Of a DNA stretch of 64,000 bases, positions 34,139-43,172 are shown one piece after another. The notes under the pieces are model-generated. The model was given only the letters and a program-made list of their open reading frames with translations. It did not search any database and was not told where the DNA came from. Position numbers and translations under genes: made by a program. The DNA comes from UBA7672 sp031419455 (lineage in GTDB: Bacteria > Pseudomonadota > Alphaproteobacteria > Caulobacterales > Hyphomonadaceae), in NCBI GenBank assembly GCA_031419455.1, contig JANOKS010000138.1, forward strand, positions 1 through 64,000, written 5' to 3'. Each line of letters starts with the position of its first letter. Position 1 is the first letter of the stretch.

Positions 34139-35599
34139 TCAGGGCTTGCGCGACTTCTCGATCACTTTGGTCGTCGACTGGCCCTCGACCAGGCCGACGC
34201 GGACAACCCGTCCGCCGCGCGTCTTGACGATATCGGCGCCGACAATCTGGTCCTCGGCGTAATCAGCCCCCTTCACTAGCACGTCAGGCTGGAGTTCCTG
34301 GATGGCCTCCAGAGGCGTCGGCTCACCGAACAGAATGACCGCGTCTACGCCCTTCACAGCCGCCATCACCGCCGCGCGCACGTCTTCGGACTGCACCGGA
34401 CGTGCTGGCCCCTTCAACGCACTAACCGAAGCATCCGTGTTCAACGCAACGATCAGCCGGTCGCAGGCGCCGGCCGCCTGGCGGAGCAGGGCGACATGGC
34501 CCGCATGCAGGATGTCAAAGCATCCATTGGTGAAGCCCACGCTGAGCCCCTCGCGCGCCCAGGTCTCGCGCAGCGCCTTCGCATCAGTCAGGCTGATCGC
34601 CCCCGGGAATGAGGCCGTCATGCGATGGCCTGCATCCAGTTCGGCGATGATTTCCGCGGGCGAGACTGTCGCTGTCCCCCGCTTGCCCACCACGACGCCC
34701 GCCGCGACATTCGCCAGCTGCATGGCCAGTTCCGTCGCCTGTCCACTGGCAAGGCTCAGCGCGACCGTCGCCGCCACCGTGTCGCCCGCGCCCGACACAT
34801 CGAACACTTCGCGCGCCTTGGCTGACAGGTGAACAGCTGCCTGTCCTGCGCGGAACAGCGACATGCCTTGCTCAGAGCGCGTCAGGAGGATTGCAGCACC
34901 CGTCGTCGCGATCGCGGCCTCAGCGGCCTCAAGGCATTCCGCATCGGTTCCGCATGCCGTGCGTGTTGCAAGGTTCAGCTCCTTGCGGTTCGGCGTAATG
35001 AGGCTGGCGCCGCGATAGGCGCTCCAGTCCGTGCGTTTGGGATCGATGACGATGCCGACGCCCGCGCGCTGACCCTGCTGCATGATGGCGGCCAGCACGC
35101 GGTCGCTCAGCACGCCCTTGGCGTAGTCAGACACCATGATGACGTCGCAGTCGTCCGCTACGTCCGCGATGATATCGACCAGCCGGTCTTCGGTGCTGCG
35201 CGACATCGCGGCCCCCATCTCGCGATCGACCCGCACCATCTGGTGCTGCCCACCCATGTAGCGTGTCTTGAGCGTCGTTGGCCGGGAAGCATCGGCCACC
35301 AGGTGCGCTTCAACCGCGCCGCCCATCGCGCCCACAATGCCGGCCAGTGTCGAGGCGGCCGCGTCGGTCCCTGTCAGGCCAATGAGGATCGCCTTGCCGC
35401 CAAGGGCTGCGATGTTCGCCGCCACATTGGCCGCGCCGCCCGCCGTCCAGCGCTCGTCGGTCACCTGCACGATCGGAACAGGCGCCTCGTCGGACACGCG
35501 CGAGACTTTTCCTGACACATAGTGATCGACCATGACGTCACCGACCACGAGGACGCGGCCGCGGGAGAGTTGCCGGATATCGTCCTGTGTCGCGGTCAA
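34139..35599 (-). CDS. hldE: bifunctional heptose-7-P kinase / heptose-1-P adenylyltransferase
   Basis: 486 residues. The N-terminal PfkB-type kinase (about 1-325) has GGAANVAANIAALGG and the GAGD motif in DVSGAGDTVAATVAL. The C-terminal nucleotidyltransferase (about 345-486) has GFTNGCFDILHAGHVALL with the HAGH motif. HldE makes ADP-heptose for the LPS inner core, showing that this organism is a Gram-negative with heptose-containing LPS or related glycans. Confidence 0.95.
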   Translation of the reverse strand: MTATQDDIRQLSRGRVLVVGDVMVDHYVSGKVSRVSDEAPVPIVQVTDERWTAGGAANVAANIAALGGKAILIGLTGTDAAASTLAGIVGAMGGAVEAHLVADASRPTTLKTRYMGGQHQMVRVDREMGAAMSRSTEDRLVDIIADVADDCDVIMVSDYAKGVLSDRVLAAIMQQGQRAGVGIVIDPKRTDWSAYRGASLITPNRKELNLATRTACGTDAECLEAAEAAIATTGAAILLTRSEQGMSLFRAGQAAVHLSAKAREVFDVSGAGDTVAATVALSLASGQATELAMQLANVAAGVVVGKRGTATVSPAEIIAELDAGHRMTASFPGAISLTDAKALRETWAREGLSVGFTNGCFDILHAGHVALLRQAAGACDRLIVALNTDASVSALKGPARPVQSEDVRAAVMAAVKGVDAVILFGEPTPLEAIQELQPDVLVKGADYAEDQIVGADIVKTRGGRVVRVGLVEGQSTTKVIEKSRKP

Positions 35600-35899
35600 A
35601 TCCTGTCCTTCATATCGCAGCCCACCCTGCTTCTAGCCAAAGTCCCGCCGCGCGTCAGGCGGTATCCAGTCGCCGCAGCGGCAAGCAAGACCTGCACCGC
35701 CGGGCAGTCGAAGTCAGGTACCCATTATGCGCCCAGGCCTCTTTCCTTACCAACAATTGGTCTTGTCTTGCCCTGCGAAAAGTCTAGACCCATCCGCCAA
35801 AGTAAATGCGGCAAGACCCGCATGAATTTTGAAGTGAGGCCTGCGGCGGGGACGAGCAGGCAGTCGCACGGGATGGGCGACCAAGGGACATCGTGGGTT
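35600..35899. other. gap upstream of the receiver protein, no gene seen
   Basis: 300 bases between the divergent hldE and receiver genes. The plus-strand frame is open but its translation is not protein-like before about 35873. TTGTCT (35763-35768), 16 bases, then TAGACC (35785-35790) resembles an alphaproteobacterial housekeeping promoter, but this is a weak match. Confidence 0.4.
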
Positions 35900-36400
35900 A
35901 TGGCTCTGGAAGGCGTAACAGCGCTGATCCTCGACGACAACGCGCACATGCGCGGGGTGCTGCGGGCTATCCTCGTCAGCTTCGGGATGCGCCGGATTGA
36001 TGAGGCGGCCGATTACAACGAGGCGATCGGCATCGTCGCGGGCGGCGAGATCGACTTGGCCTTCGTCGACTTCAAGCTCGGCGGCCTAGACGGCATCGAC
36101 TTCTGCCGCCATGTCAGGCGCGCCCCAGAGAGCCACAACCCCTTCCTGCCCATCATCATGGTCACCGCCTATTCGGAGCGCAGCCGGGTGATCGATGCGG
36201 TGAATGCCGGGGTCGACGAGTTCCTGGTGAAGCCGATCCGCGCGGTCGACGTCGCCAACCGGATGAATGCCGTGATCGAACGCCGCCGGTCGTTCATCGA
36301 CGTTCCGGCGTATTTCGGGCCGGACCGCCGGCGGAGGACCGACCCCCGTTTCAAGGGACCATGGCTACGCTTCAGCGACCCCGGAACGATCGATATCTGA
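35900..36400 (+). CDS. single-domain response regulator (receiver only)
   Basis: 166 residues from ATG 35900 (an alternative ATG at 35873 adds nine). The receiver fold has acidic pair DDN near residue 11, phospho-Asp in LAFVDFKLGGLDGIDF, the Thr of MVTAY and the Lys of LVKPI. A basic tail (PDRRRRTDPRF) follows; no output domain is present. It probably works in a phosphorelay or binds a partner, as CheY-like and DivK-like proteins do. Partner unknown. Confidence 0.85.
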   Translation: MALEGVTALILDDNAHMRGVLRAILVSFGMRRIDEAADYNEAIGIVAGGEIDLAFVDFKLGGLDGIDFCRHVRRAPESHNPFLPIIMVTAYSERSRVIDAVNAGVDEFLVKPIRAVDVANRMNAVIERRRSFIDVPAYFGPDRRRRTDPRFKGPWLRFSDPGTIDI

Positions 36401-36547
36401 GCACGAACGCGTATTTCTGGCCGGTCTGGGTGGAAGATTCGGTCTGTCAGCAGGCAAAAAGCGCACCGTTGCAGGCGCACAAGGGGACAGCTAACGTCCC
36501 GGCGAACATAGGCGGGTCCCCGGGGAAACCGCGACGGAGGGATATTC

Positions 36548-38125
36548 ATGGCAGGACGTGGTCTTGGGCAGCTTTTCGCCCGGAAGTCGGTCGCGCAAAT
36601 TCAGGCGGAGCATGCGGGCGGGGAGCTGAAGCGGACGCTGGGTCCCATCAACCTGATCTTGCTTGGCATCGGCTGCATCATTGGCACCGGCATCTTCGTC
36701 CTGACTGGCACCGCGGCCGCCAACGACGCCGGGCCAGCTATCGTCCTGTCGTTCGTGATCACCGGCACGCTCTGCGGCTTCGTCGCGCTCTGCTATGCTG
36801 AACTGGCGTCAGCTCTGCCCGTTTCCGGATCGGCCTACTCGTACTCCTACGCATCGGTCGGCGAGCTCGCGGCGTGGGTGATGGGTCTGCTGCTGCTGCT
36901 CGAGTATGGCCTCGCCGCTTCGACAGTTGCTGTTGGCTGGTCCAATTATCTCACCAGCCTCCTGACCGAGAACATGGGTATCGTCCTGCCGCCGGAGATG
37001 CTCAAGGCCCCAGGCGAGGCGGTGACAAACAAGGCCGGCGACGTTGTCGGGCAAGGCGTCGTGAACCTGCCTGCGCTTCTGGCCGTGCTGGCCGTGACAG
37101 TATTGCTGACGCTTGGCGTTTCAGAATCCGCCAAGGTCAACAACGTGATCGTAGCGATCAAGGTCGCTGTCGTGATCGCATTCATCGTGATCGGCGCCTT
37201 CTATGTGCAGCCTGAACTCTGGACGCCCTTCATCCCCGAGCGCGTGCCGGGAACCGACGAAGTCCAGGGCAAGTATGGCTATGAAGGCATCATTAGCGGC
37301 GCCTCTGTGATCTTCTTCGCCTATCTCGGCTTCGAGGCGGTCTCGACCGCGGGCGCGGAATCGAAGAACCCCGCCAAGGACATGCCTATCGGCATCATCG
37401 GTTCGCTGATCGTTTGCACGATCCTCTACATCCTTACGTCAATCGTGCTGGTCGGCATCGTGCCGTATGATCAGCTCGGCGTGGCCGCGCCCATCGCCAT
37501 GGCGGTGGACCAGATCGGTCTTGGCTGGTTCGCCATCCTAGTGAAGGTCGGCGCGATCGCGGGCTTGTCGTCAGTCATGCTGGTGCTGATGTTCGGCCAG
37601 ACGCGTGTCTTCTACACGATGTCGCGCGATGGCCTGATCCCGGGCATCTTCTCAAAGGTCCACCCGACCTTCAAGACGCCGTGGATCAACACGCTCATCG
37701 TCGGCTTTTTCGTCGCCATTGCGGCAGGTTTCATGCCGCTGGATGCGCTGTCGAACCTCACCAACGTCGGCTCGCTCGTGGCGTTCGCCATTGTTTGCCT
37801 CACCGTGATCTATCTGCGCGTCGCCCAACCCAACCTAGCGCGCCCCTTCCGCGCCCCCTTGTTCCCTATCGTTCCGATCGCGGGCGCGCTTATGTGCGCC
37901 TATCTGACTTGGGACCTGTTGAAGGACCCGGAAGCGCGCCCGCTGTTCGCGATCAGCTTCACCACGGCGCAGTTCTTCGGCGTCTACCTCGTGCTCGGCC
38001 TCGTGGTGTATTTCGCCTACAGCATGTGGAACTCAAAGCTGGCCAAGGGCGAATACGTGACGGGGCACGAACCAGATCCGGATCTGGCAGCCACCGGCCA
38101 GCAGACAGACACGATCAAGAAGTAG
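36548..38125 (+). CDS. APC-superfamily amino-acid permease (CAT type)
   Basis: 525 residues with about 12-14 membrane helices. The opening GPINLILLGIGCIIGTGIFV is the APC helix-1 motif; later SGASVIFFAYLGFEAVSTAG and ESKNPAKDMPIGIIGS match the cationic/neutral amino-acid transporter (YhdG/CAT) group. It probably imports amino acids by H+ symport across the inner membrane. A strong RBS GGAGGG precedes the ATG. A hairpin follows the stop. Confidence 0.9.
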   Translation: MAGRGLGQLFARKSVAQIQAEHAGGELKRTLGPINLILLGIGCIIGTGIFVLTGTAAANDAGPAIVLSFVITGTLCGFVALCYAELASALPVSGSAYSYSYASVGELAAWVMGLLLLLEYGLAASTVAVGWSNYLTSLLTENMGIVLPPEMLKAPGEAVTNKAGDVVGQGVVNLPALLAVLAVTVLLTLGVSESAKVNNVIVAIKVAVVIAFIVIGAFYVQPELWTPFIPERVPGTDEVQGKYGYEGIISGASVIFFAYLGFEAVSTAGAESKNPAKDMPIGIIGSLIVCTILYILTSIVLVGIVPYDQLGVAAPIAMAVDQIGLGWFAILVKVGAIAGLSSVMLVLMFGQTRVFYTMSRDGLIPGIFSKVHPTFKTPWINTLIVGFFVAIAAGFMPLDALSNLTNVGSLVAFAIVCLTVIYLRVAQPNLARPFRAPLFPIVPIAGALMCAYLTWDLLKDPEARPLFAISFTTAQFFGVYLVLGLVVYFAYSMWNSKLAKGEYVTGHEPDPDLAATGQQTDTIKK

Positions 38126-38146
38126 TATTTCGGAGCTGAAACAGGG

Positions 38147-38177
38147 CGGCGCTCCCACCAGGGAGCGCCGTTGCCTA
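38147..38177 (+). terminator. hairpin after the permease gene
   Basis: CGGCGCTCCC (38147-38156) and GGGAGCGCCG (38161-38170) form a perfect 10-bp stem with loop ACCA, followed by TTGCCTAT. The U-run is weak, so termination may be partial. Confidence 0.6.
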
Positions 38178-38224
38178 TATGGCAATGGATCGCTATCCCC
38201 GACGCATTCCGAAAAGGCATGGCG

Positions 38225-38866
38225 ATGGCGATCGAGGCGGTGATCTGGGACTTTGGCGGCGTGTTCACCACCTCGCCGTTCGACGCCTTCAACAGGTATG
38301 AGCGCGAGCGTGGCCTGCCGCACGACATCATCCGCCGGATCAATTCGGTGAACCCGGACACGAATGCCTGGGCGAAGATCGAACGCTCGGACGTCGATGC
38401 TGCGACCTTCGACAGGCTTTTTGCCGACGAAGCAAATGTGCTCGGCCACGACATCCGCGGCGCCGACGTGCTCGCGCTGCTGTCAGGCGATCTGCGTCCG
38501 CGCGTGGTTGATGCGTTCAAGGCGTGCAAGGCGCGCTTCAAGGTCGGCTGCATCACCAACAACGCGCCCACCGGCAAGGGCGCCGGCATGTCGTCGTCCA
38601 GCGACAAGGCCCAGCAGATCGCTGAGGTCTTCACCCTGTTCGACCATGTGATCGAAAGCTCGAAGGCCGGGTTACGCAAACCCGATCCGCGCATCTACCT
38701 GATGATGTGCGATGCGCTGGGCGTGAAGCCCGAAGCCTGCGTCTATCTCGACGACCTCGGCATCAACCTCAAGCCCGCCCGCGACATGGGCATGACGACG
38801 ATCAAGGTCCTCTCGGAAGAGCAGCTGCTGGAGGACTTGTCCCGCGCCGTCGGCATCACTTTCTGA
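38225..38866 (+). CDS. HAD-superfamily hydrolase
   Basis: 213 residues. Motif I is VIWDFGGVF, where the second Asp of DxDx(T/V) is Gly, a pattern seen in the soluble-epoxide-hydrolase N-domain/ACAD10-like branch of HAD-IA proteins. Motif II VGCITNN, motif III Lys in GLRKPDPRIY, and motif IV YLDDLGINLKPARDMG. It may be a phosphatase with reduced activity or a different HAD chemistry. ATG 38225 fits an AAAAGG RBS; ATG 38219 is also possible. Confidence 0.82.
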   Translation: MAIEAVIWDFGGVFTTSPFDAFNRYERERGLPHDIIRRINSVNPDTNAWAKIERSDVDAATFDRLFADEANVLGHDIRGADVLALLSGDLRPRVVDAFKACKARFKVGCITNNAPTGKGAGMSSSSDKAQQIAEVFTLFDHVIESSKAGLRKPDPRIYLMMCDALGVKPEACVYLDDLGINLKPARDMGMTTIKVLSEEQLLEDLSRAVGITF

Positions 38867-38902
38867 CTTGTCGGACGCGCGCCTGGTGTCCTTCGTGTCA
38901 AT

Positions 38903-38950
38903 CTTCGCGCCTTTGTGTTTCTCTTCAGAACGAAACACAAAGGCACGAAG
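38903..38950. repeat. inverted repeat with 18-bp arms
   Basis: CTTCGCGCCTTTGTGTTT (38903-38920) and AAACACAAAGGCACGAAG (38933-38950) are reverse complements with one mismatch. A partial third copy (CACAAAGGCACGAAGG) follows at 38955-38970 and supplies the RBS region of the next gene. This looks like a dispersed REP-type element. Confidence 0.75.
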
Positions 38951-38976
38951 CCAGCACAAAGGCACGAAGGCGCTGG

Positions 38977-39561
38977 ATGAATTGGAACGCGACCTCTTTG
39001 AACTTCCCGCCGCTCCGCAGAATCGTTCTGAGCGCATGTATCGCCGCGAGCCTGCTCGCCGCGGCCTGCGAACCGCCGCCAGCGCCTGAGCCGGTTGGCG
39101 CGGCTGTTGTGGACCTCCCGCAGCAAGCACAGGCGCCATTGCCGCCCACTGTCGCTGCAACCGTCGCGCAGCTGCGCGAAATCGGCGCGACCGGCACGTA
39201 TCGTGACATGGCGAGTCTGGCGGAGCAGACGCCGGGCTTCCGCTCCAACAATGCCGGGATGAGCCACAGCGAATACTGGTATCTCAAGATGCGCGCGGGC
39301 GACTGGCCGATGGCGCAGATGGAAAGACTGCTCGCGTCTCCCTACGCTGTGCGACCAAGCGCGCGCGGCAAGGTCTATATCTGGCCGCTCATGGCGACGC
39401 TGCGGACAGACCAGATCACGCCTGCCGCCGCGCGCGACATCGACCAGCTGCTGGGCGAAGGGCAGGCGGAGGCGATCCGCAACGGAGACGTCTGGCCCGG
39501 CTATGTGCTGGGTGTCGCCGAGGACGGAACCTGGCTTTATTTTGTCTCAGGCGCCGGCTGA
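38977..39561 (+). CDS. secreted/lipoprotein, unknown
   Basis: 194 residues with a signal peptide: basic N-terminus then IVLSACIAASLLAAAC, a lipobox ending at Cys 31, followed by a Pro-rich linker (EPPPAPEP). The mature domain (about 60-190) has no recognised family. The start at 38977 uses an RBS inside the preceding repeat, suggesting that the repeat inserted close to the gene. Confidence 0.72.
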   Translation: MNWNATSLNFPPLRRIVLSACIAASLLAAACEPPPAPEPVGAAVVDLPQQAQAPLPPTVAATVAQLREIGATGTYRDMASLAEQTPGFRSNNAGMSHSEYWYLKMRAGDWPMAQMERLLASPYAVRPSARGKVYIWPLMATLRTDQITPAAARDIDQLLGEGQAEAIRNGDVWPGYVLGVAEDGTWLYFVSGAG

Positions 39562-39568
39562 AGCCCGA

Positions 39569-39883
39569 TCAGGCGGCGTCGGCCTTGCCGATGCGGGGCA
39601 GGCCGCCATGGGCCGCCTGCGAGGGGCCAAAGGCGCGGTCGAGCACGCGTGTCGAATCCAGCGCTGAGTTGATGGCATCGCTGAGATGCCCGAGGATTTT
39701 CACATTGTTCGCCATGACCTGCAGCGCTTCCGGCCTGGTGTCCGCCGCGATGACCTCGCAACGGTGCAGGATGTCCGCTCGCAGCTGCATCAGCAGGTCT
39801 TCGAGCTTGTGGCCGTCCGGATTCTTGTCCGAGCGCAGGAAATGGGTCACGGGCGGTCTCCCCTGGATCTTCCAGCTCACCAT
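39569..39883 (-). CDS. small cytoplasmic protein, unknown
   Basis: 104 residues, with an amphipathic helical core (KLEDLLMQLRADILHRCEVI, ALQVMANNVKILGHLSDAIN). No signal or membrane segment and no family recognised. A longer open frame extends upstream into the divergent phhB gene and is not credible. The RBS is weak. Confidence 0.5.
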   Translation of the reverse strand: MVSWKIQGRPPVTHFLRSDKNPDGHKLEDLLMQLRADILHRCEVIAADTRPEALQVMANNVKILGHLSDAINSALDSTRVLDRAFGPSQAAHGGLPRIGKADAA

Positions 39884-39965
39884 GAACCAAGCAAGCTGAT
39901 TAACCGTTGCATCGCATCTGGTGGTTGCCCGTTTGCGGGTTAAGGTTTCGGAAAGGAGCCGCCCC

Positions 39966-40247
39966 ATGACCAACCGGACAGGCGCAGCCGATGCCATTGC
40001 CAGACTCAAGGGCTGGAAGGCGGTTGAAGGCCGCGACGCCATTACCAAGCAATTCAGGTTCAAGGACTTCAACGCCGCCTTCGGCTTCATGACGCGCGTC
40101 GCGCTCAAGGCCGACAAGATGGACCATCATCCGGAGTGGTCGAACGTCTACAACAAGGTGGAGGCGGTGCTGACGACGCACGACGCCGGCGGCGTCACCG
40201 ACAAGGACGTCGAACTCGCAGCCTTCATGGATGAGGCGGCCGGGTAG
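39966..40247 (+). CDS. phhB: pterin-4a-carbinolamine dehydratase
   Basis: 93 residues, the family's usual length. The motif KADKMDHHPEWSNVYNKV, with the two catalytic His and Trp, is diagnostic. It recycles the tetrahydropterin cofactor of phenylalanine hydroxylase and may also act as a dimerisation cofactor. RBS AAGGAG sits 8 bases ahead of the ATG. Confidence 0.93.
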   Translation: MTNRTGAADAIARLKGWKAVEGRDAITKQFRFKDFNAAFGFMTRVALKADKMDHHPEWSNVYNKVEAVLTTHDAGGVTDKDVELAAFMDEAAG

Positions 40248-40254
40248 CGCCGCC

Positions 40255-40680
40255 TCAATCGAAGATGATCACGCTCGCCAGCGCCACGCGCGCGAGACCC
40301 TTGCCGAGCACGCCGTCCACGGCCTTCTGCAGGCGGGCGGACAGGATATCGACGTCCGGCTTCTCGCCGACGACATAGGACAGCGAGGCGTAGTTGAGGA
40401 TCGCGTCGCGCATTGCGCTGGTCAGGCGCGGACGGATCGCTGCACACATCTTGCGGGTTTCCTCCCTGGGCGCATCAAGGCCGGCATCCACCGCCATCAC
40501 GCCATGCACCTTGAAGCCCCGCGCGATCGAGGCGCGCAGGCCGAATGTCGGCACATAATTCTCGGACCCCGAGATCCGCTTGGCCTGCGGATCGATCTCG
40601 GCCTCCTTGCCCGCCGGCGGCGCGGCTGCGGCCTTGCCGGCAAGGGCGGCGGCGGCGAGGAGGGGGAGGAGATGGCGCAT
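40255..40680 (-). CDS. secreted protein, possibly FliL-like
   Basis: 141 residues with a Sec signal MRHLLPLLAAAALAGKAAAA. The mature part begins with a polar linker, then YVPTFGLRASIARGFKVHGV and RLTSAMRDAILNYASLSYVV. The layout (a strand reading VPTFGL, then a helical pair) loosely recalls FliL-type periplasmic domains, but this is not firm. It converges with phhB, seven bases apart. Confidence 0.6.
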   Translation of the reverse strand: MRHLLPLLAAAALAGKAAAAPPAGKEAEIDPQAKRISGSENYVPTFGLRASIARGFKVHGVMAVDAGLDAPREETRKMCAAIRPRLTSAMRDAILNYASLSYVVGEKPDVDILSARLQKAVDGVLGKGLARVALASVIIFD

Positions 40681-40806
40681 GGCCGCAAGACTGCGTCACA
40701 GGCCTTAACAGCGGCTTTAGGGCGCCTCGCCCCGATCCTTGACGGACGCTCCCGGCGGGACTAGCACACGCGCTCCCAAATCCCGGCCTCGCCGGGGCCC
40801 GGAAAC

Positions 40807-40882
<76 letters not shown>

Positions 40883-40978
40883 GCCTTCGGGCATTTTCCA
40901 GACGTTTACCTAGGGTATCCTATCTTTCACGAAATGAGCTAGGTCACGCGCCGTGACGCTGCTGGACGGGAGACGGAC

Positions 40979-41287
40979 GTGAGAGAACTGCTCGGGGCGC
41001 TTTTCGTCTATTTCATCTCGCCGGTACTGTGGCTGCTGCAGATCGTCATCATCGTCTATGTGGTGATGGGTTGGCTGATCATCGGCGGCGTGGTGCAGCA
41101 GTATAACCCGACGACCCGGCAGATCATGCAGTTCTGCGGCAGCATCGTCGAGCCGCTGTGCCGGCCGCTGAGGCGCATTCTGCCGCGCATCGGCGCGCTG
41201 GACCTGTCGCTGTTTGCGCTGATCCTGATCATCGGTTTCCTGCAGGGCTATGCGATTCCCCGCCTGATCACACTGGTCCCGTTCTGA
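40979..41287 (+). CDS. YggT family membrane protein
   Basis: 102 residues with two membrane segments, about 10-35 (FISPVLWLLQIVIIVYVVMG) and 75-95 (LSLFALILIIGFLQGYAI), and between them PLCRPLRRILPRIGALDLS, the YggT motif. Inner-membrane protein of poorly known role, linked in some bacteria to cell division or K+ uptake. GTG start at 40979 with RBS GGGAGA. Confidence 0.9.
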   Translation: MRELLGALFVYFISPVLWLLQIVIIVYVVMGWLIIGGVVQQYNPTTRQIMQFCGSIVEPLCRPLRRILPRIGALDLSLFALILIIGFLQGYAIPRLITLVPF

Positions 41288-41368
41288 ACGACAGCCGACC
41301 TGCAAGACCCGTGCGAATCTCCGCCGATCCGTCTATAGCGGCGGCGTGGAGACTGACGGGAGAGACGA

Positions 41369-42256
41369 ATGCCGGCTGAATTGATCGACGGGAAGATCGT
41401 CTCGGAGAAAGTGCGCAACGCGGTGGCCGCCGCCGTTGCGAAACTGCCGGGCAAGCCATGCCTCGCCGTCGTGCTGGTCGGCGATGATCCCGCCAGCGCG
41501 CTCTATGTAAAGTCCAAGGGCGAGAAGACCGAAGCCGCCGGCATGCGCTCGATCACGAAGCGCTTTCCCGCTTCCGCCACGCAGGCCGAGGTTGAGGCTG
41601 AACTCTCCGCCCTCAACGCCGATCCAGACGTTGATGGCATCCTGCTGCAGCTGCCGCTACCAAAGGGCCTCGACGAGGGGAAGGCCCTCGAGAAGATTGA
41701 CCCTGCCAAGGATGTCGACGGTCTCACTGAACTCTCCGCCGGGCGTCTCTTCCTCGGCAAGCCGGGACTGCGCCCCTGCACGCCGACCGGCTGCGTGATC
41801 ATGGCGAAACATGCGCTGGGCGATGATCTGTCCGGCAAGCATGTGGTGGTCATCGGGCGCTCGATCCTGGTGGGCAAGCCTTCCGCCATGCTGTTCCTCG
41901 CCGAGAACTGCACCGTCACACTCGCACACTCGAAGACCGATGACCTTCCGGCTCTCTGCCGGACTGCGGATATTCTCGTCCCCGCCGTGGGGCGCCCAAA
42001 CATGATCCGCGGCGACTGGGTGAAGCCGGGCGCGGTTGTCATCGACGTCGGCATCAACCGCATTCCCGCGCCCGAGAAGGGCGAGGGCAAGACGCGCGTC
42101 GTCGGTGACGCTCACTTCGACGAATGCCGCCAAGCGGCCGGCTGGATCACGCCTGTTCCCGGTGGCGTCGGCTTGATGACCGTCGCCTGCCTCCTGCGCA
42201 ACACTGTGCTGGCGGCCTGCGCGCGACGCGGCTGGAATGTGCCGGCGGAGTTGTGA
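41369..42256 (+). CDS. folD: methylene-THF dehydrogenase / methenyl-THF cyclohydrolase
   Basis: 295 residues. Catalytic Lys in YVKSKGEKTEAAG, GILLQLPLPKGLD, the NADP-site GRSILVGKPSAMLF and VPGGVGLMT near the C-terminus (a variant of the usual PGGVGPMT). A bifunctional enzyme of one-carbon metabolism, converting 5,10-methylene-THF to 10-formyl-THF. Followed 10 bases later by an HNH gene. Confidence 0.95.
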   Translation: MPAELIDGKIVSEKVRNAVAAAVAKLPGKPCLAVVLVGDDPASALYVKSKGEKTEAAGMRSITKRFPASATQAEVEAELSALNADPDVDGILLQLPLPKGLDEGKALEKIDPAKDVDGLTELSAGRLFLGKPGLRPCTPTGCVIMAKHALGDDLSGKHVVVIGRSILVGKPSAMLFLAENCTVTLAHSKTDDLPALCRTADILVPAVGRPNMIRGDWVKPGAVVIDVGINRIPAPEKGEGKTRVVGDAHFDECRQAAGWITPVPGGVGLMTVACLLRNTVLAACARRGWNVPAEL

Positions 42257-42266
42257 GAAGCTAGCC

Positions 42267-42503
42267 ATGGGCATGTTCGACGATCTCTGGCTCAAGCAGG
42301 AAGGCCGCTGCGCCATTTGCGGCGAACCAATGCCGAAAGGGCGGTTCGACGTATCCCACGCGACGATCTGGAGGAAGATGCGTCCGACTTTCGATCACAT
42401 CCGCCCGCGCGCGAAAGGTGGTGGTGACGAGGCGGCGAACATTCAGCTTGCTCATGCCACGTGCAACAAGCGCAAGGGCGACCGGTGGATGCCGGTCGCC
42501 TAA
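42267..42503 (+). CDS. small HNH endonuclease-like protein
   Basis: 78 residues. Zinc-type Cys pair CAICG near residue 15, then FDHIRPRAKGGGDEAANIQLAHATCNKRKG, the HNH (beta-beta-alpha-metal) core with a second Cys. It stands alone, so it may be a housekeeping or orphan nuclease; there is no restriction or phage context. The last four bases overlap the convergent msrQ gene. Confidence 0.85.
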   Translation: MGMFDDLWLKQEGRCAICGEPMPKGRFDVSHATIWRKMRPTFDHIRPRAKGGGDEAANIQLAHATCNKRKGDRWMPVA

Positions 42504-43153
42504 GCCGCCGCCTCCTGCGGCTTCCTCAGCTTGCCGATCACCCACCGTCCGACGCGCCAGAGCAGCAGGACGCCGAGGATGACCGCGTGGATGGTCGGGT
42601 CGCCTTCGACGATCTTCACCATCAGGAGGTTGTGCGTCACGGCGAGGATGGCAACGGGATAGACGAGCCAGTGCAGCCTGTCCCACGTCTTGCGCCCGAG
42701 CTTGCGGATCGAGGAATTGTTCGACGTGACCGCAAGCGGGATCATCAGCGTCAGCGCCGCCATGCCGAGCATGATGTAGGTGCGAAGGGTCACGTCGGCA
42801 ATCAGGCCGGGAAGCGACCAGTTCCGGTCGAGCCAGAAATAGGCGAGCAGGTGGAGTGCTGCGTAAAAGAACGCCGCAAGCCCGACGCGTCGCCGGATCA
42901 CGACGATCGGCGCCCAGCCGGTGATGTCGCGGATCGGACTGATGGCGAGCGTAACCAAGAGAATGCGGATCGCCGTGTCGCCGAGATAGCGGTGCGTCCA
43001 CTGGCCGACATTCCAGCCCATGTCGTTGGGCAGGCCCGCCAGCATCATCGCCCACTGGTAGGCCAGCCACGCAAATGGCGCGATCAGCGCCACGAGCGTC
43101 AACGGCTTCAGCCAGTGCTTGCCGAATGAACGAAGAAGAGGGCTGTGGGCCAT
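42500..43153 (-). CDS. msrQ: MsrQ heme-binding membrane subunit
   Basis: 217 residues, about six membrane helices of the ferric-reductase type. HRYLGDTAIRILLVTLAISP, RRVGLAAFFYAALHLLAYFW and LHWLVYPVAILAVTHNLL supply the heme-ligand His residues. MsrQ passes electrons from the quinone pool or FMN to MsrP, which repairs oxidised methionine in periplasmic proteins. It is downstream of msrP with a 19-base gap. Confidence 0.93.
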   Translation of the reverse strand: MAHSPLLRSFGKHWLKPLTLVALIAPFAWLAYQWAMMLAGLPNDMGWNVGQWTHRYLGDTAIRILLVTLAISPIRDITGWAPIVVIRRRVGLAAFFYAALHLLAYFWLDRNWSLPGLIADVTLRTYIMLGMAALTLMIPLAVTSNNSSIRKLGRKTWDRLHWLVYPVAILAVTHNLLMVKIVEGDPTIHAVILGVLLLWRVGRWVIGKLRKPQEAAA

Positions 43154-43172
43154 CGTGTGTGCTTCGGCCCGC

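Noticed and set aside
42267..42503. HNH gene as part of a defence or restriction system
   Set aside because: Its neighbours are folD and msrQ; there are no methylase, helicase or phage genes.
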